Source: Pusillimonas sp. TS35
Lineage (GTDB): Bacteria; Pseudomonadota; Gammaproteobacteria; Burkholderiales; Burkholderiaceae_B
DNA: 64,000 nt
Direction: 5' to 3'
NCBI RefSeq assembly: GCF_009857885.1
Contig: NZ_WWER01000003.1
Coordinates: 372,001 to 436,000 of the forward strand
The position numbers and the translations under genes were made by a program. The notes beneath the pieces were generated by a model. That model had not been told where the DNA came from, made no database searches, and was given only the letters and a program-made list of their open reading frames with translations. This document shows positions 62,119 to 64,000 of the stretch, piece by piece (positions within the stretch are counted from its first letter, which is position 1; each line of letters starts with the position of its first letter).

Positions 62119-63470
62119 CGCTTCAGCGCAGGCTCATCATCGCGGTGTTGGTGGCTGCGCCGCTGGCGTGGCTGCTCGCCATGGCGGGGACATACTGGCG
62201 GGCATCGCACGAGATCGACGAACTCTACGACACCGACATGCTCCGGCTCGCACAGCAGACGCTCGCAGTAGCTGCGCTGCTCCCCCCGTCAACCCCGCCC
62301 CGCCCGCCAGGGCCTGCCGCACACTTGCCTGCGGACTCGGGCGAAGCAGGCCTGGGCGACTTCTCCGTGGCCATCTGGCGCGGGCCCGATGCCCTCCTGC
62401 AGCCCAATCCCGGCGAGATCCAGCTTCCCCGCAACGCGCCAAGCACAGGTTTTCTCAACGAAACCGTCGATGGCGTACCCTGGCGGCTGTACTACCTGGG
62501 CGATGACTCCAGCCTGATTCGTGTGGCGGTTGGCCAGCGCATTGGCGAACGCCATGAGTTGATGATGGTATATATCGCCAGCCAGATCCTGCCCTGGCTT
62601 CTGGTATTGCCGGTGTTGATCGCGTTGATGAGCCTGGCTGTGCGGCAGGCACTCAAGCCCGTTCGCGACCTGTCCGCGCAGCTTGAGCACCGCAGCCCCG
62701 ATGACGGGCGCCCGCTGCCCACCGAGAAAACGCCGGCCGAACTTAAGGTGCTGGTGGAGGCAATGAACGGCCTCCTGGCGCGCGTCGCAACACTCATCAA
62801 CCAAGAACGACGCCTGACCGCGGATGCGGCCCATGAACTACGCACGCCACTGGCCGCCCTGCGCGCGCAGTGGGATGTCGCCCAAAGAACCCACGATCCA
62901 GATGCGCGCCGCCAGGCGCAGGCAAGCGTGACGCGCGGTATCGAGCGGCTGGACAGGCTGGTTTCTCAGCTACTGACCATGGCTCGGCTGGATAACGCCA
63001 ATATGACGGGTTTCGGCAGCCCGGTCGACTGGCGGGCTGTGGCCGAGCAGGCCGTCAGCGATTGCCTATGGATCGCTGATCGCCGCGATGTCGACATCGC
63101 ACTAGAGTGGCCGACCTCCGGCGAGATGCCGCTACCGATCACGGGCGATGCCGACGCCTTGGCCATCATGCTCAAGAATCTGCTGGATAACGCCATCCGA
63201 TACGGCCCGAAACACGGTCGCGTCCGCCTGACGTTCTCGGCAACACGCATCTTTGTGGACGACGAAGGCACAGGCGTTGCGGCGGATGTACTACCCAGGC
63301 TCGGAGACCGCTTCCTGCGCGCCGCCGGCAATGAAGAGTCCGGCAGTGGCCTGGGCGTCTCTATTGCCCGCCGGATCGCTCAGAACCATGGCTTGATCGT
63401 GCAGTTCAGCATGCGCGAGGCAGCCAGCGATTTCGGGCCAGGATTGCGGGTGACGATATTGCGCGGGTAG
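62115..63470 (+). CDS. Two-component sensor histidine kinase (QseC/PmrB-like)
   Basis: The 451-residue inner-membrane kinase has a first membrane helix (about 7-27), a proline-rich periplasmic sensor of about 120 residues, a second helix (about 152-175), then HisKA with DAAHELRTPLAALRAQ and HATPase motifs NLLDNAIRYGP, DDEGTG and GSGLGVSIARRIA. It should phosphorylate the upstream response regulator. The short sensor segment (LPPSTPPRPPGP) resembles QseC/TctE-type kinases. The signal is unknown. Confidence 0.93.
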   Translation: MTLQRRLIIAVLVAAPLAWLLAMAGTYWRASHEIDELYDTDMLRLAQQTLAVAALLPPSTPPRPPGPAAHLPADSGEAGLGDFSVAIWRGPDALLQPNPGEIQLPRNAPSTGFLNETVDGVPWRLYYLGDDSSLIRVAVGQRIGERHELMMVYIASQILPWLLVLPVLIALMSLAVRQALKPVRDLSAQLEHRSPDDGRPLPTEKTPAELKVLVEAMNGLLARVATLINQERRLTADAAHELRTPLAALRAQWDVAQRTHDPDARRQAQASVTRGIERLDRLVSQLLTMARLDNANMTGFGSPVDWRAVAEQAVSDCLWIADRRDVDIALEWPTSGEMPLPITGDADALAIMLKNLLDNAIRYGPKHGRVRLTFSATRIFVDDEGTGVAADVLPRLGDRFLRAAGNEESGSGLGVSIARRIAQNHGLIVQFSMREAASDFGPGLRVTILRG

Positions 63471-63551
63471 CGGCCGCCCCACCACACACCAACCTTGGCT
63501 GATGTACGCTTCCACATCGTGCGCAGTCATCGATACCGAAGAGGATTACAT

Positions 63552-64000
63552 ATGGCGAATGTCCATCTATTCAAACCAACGCAGCTGCGAAGCGCAGTCA
63601 AGGAAGTCATGCGCGGGTTCGGCAGCGAGCCCGGCGAAATTGATCTCGTCAGCGATAATCTGGTTCGCGCCAACCTGATGGGCCATGACTCACATGGGGT
63701 CGGGATGCTGCCCAGGTATGTCGACGCCTACCGGGAAGGCAACCTGCAGCCCAATGCCCGTATCAAAACCTGCATCGATCACGGGACAATGATCGCGCTC
63801 GACGGGCAGGCCGGCTTCGGGCAAGCCATCGGCAGCGAAGCGATGCGGCTGGGCATCAGCCGCGCGAAGGAAATGGGCACCTGCATCATGGCGCTCGGCA
63901 ACACACACCACCTCGGCCGCATCGGCGAATGGGCGGAAATGGCCGTTGCCGAAGGCTTGGTGTCCGTTCATTTCGTCAATGTGATCTCACGGCCGATTGT
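63552..64000 (+). CDS. Ldh2-family malate/L-lactate dehydrogenase, 3'-truncated
   Basis: The first 149 residues are visible before the window ends. MANVHLFKPTQLRSAVKEVMRGFGS, LVRANLMGHDSHGVGMLPRYVDAYREG and ALDGQAGFGQAIGSEAMRLGI are typical of the NAD(P)-dependent Ldh2/MDH2 family, which oxidises 2-hydroxyacids such as malate, lactate or sulfolactate, or reduces delta-1-piperideine-2-carboxylate. AGAGGA seven bases upstream supports the ATG at 63552. The substrate cannot be fixed from the N terminus. Confidence 0.88.
   Translation, partial: MANVHLFKPTQLRSAVKEVMRGFGSEPGEIDLVSDNLVRANLMGHDSHGVGMLPRYVDAYREGNLQPNARIKTCIDHGTMIALDGQAGFGQAIGSEAMRLGISRAKEMGTCIMALGNTHHLGRIGEWAEMAVAEGLVSVHFVNVISRPI

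Overview
The window is GC-rich, densely coding DNA from a betaproteobacterium, most likely Burkholderiales/Alcaligenaceae (the Bordetella-Achromobacter-Pusillimonas group). The main pointer is six Bug/TctC-type periplasmic solute-binding proteins in 64 kb, only one of them with its TctAB permease, together with CaiB/BaiF CoA-transferases, a catechol branch and a Sox thiosulfate-oxidation cluster. The genus is an inference. I see no rRNA, tRNA, phage, IS element or CRISPR array.

Layout. 1-1.8 kb: 3' part of a PdxA-family dehydrogenase and a GntR/UTRA regulator. 2.0-4.8 kb: SulP anion transporter and an orphan Bug protein. 4.8-16.0 kb (minus strand): respiratory nitrate reductase operon narKGHJI-ppiC-DUF2478, with a fused double NarK, a well-placed FNR-like box in front of narK and a terminator after the DUF2478 gene. 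16.0-19.0 kb: complete tripartite tricarboxylate transporter tctCBA. 19.1-23.1 kb: cystathionine beta-lyase-like enzyme, Lrp/AsnC regulator, and an ADP-forming acyl-CoA synthetase lacking most of its CoA-binding domain. 23.6-33.5 kb: glycine-zipper lipoprotein, then the sox cluster read soxF, soxC-D-Y-Z-A-X-tlpA-like-B-dsrE. 33.8-38.3 kb: catechol ortho-cleavage genes catB, bug-catC-catD and catR, with identical CatR-type boxes in front of both catabolic units. 38.4-49.4 kb: ten-gene catabolic/uptake operon (CoA-transferase, oxidoreductase, Bug, livKHMGF, acyl-CoA ligase, MaoC hydratase) with a divergent LysR regulator. 49.7-57.0 kb: two more Bug genes around a heptanucleotide tandem array, then a CoA-transferase/MaoC/SDR operon divergent from a DUF35-thiolase-like pair. 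57.1-63.5 kb: an unusual five-gene operon (thermostable-hemolysin-family protein, AMP-dependent ligase, heme-oxygenase-like diiron-type enzyme, SDR, secreted TPR protein) divergent from a QseBC/PmrAB-like two-component system, with a direct-repeat box between them. The window ends inside an Ldh2-family dehydrogenase.

Together these describe a metabolically versatile bacterium: lithotrophic thiosulfate oxidation, nitrate respiration, and degradation of aromatic and organic acids through CoA thioesters. The best candidate for an undescribed system is the 57.1-61.3 kb operon, which looks like an acyl-derived small-molecule pathway under its own two-component control.
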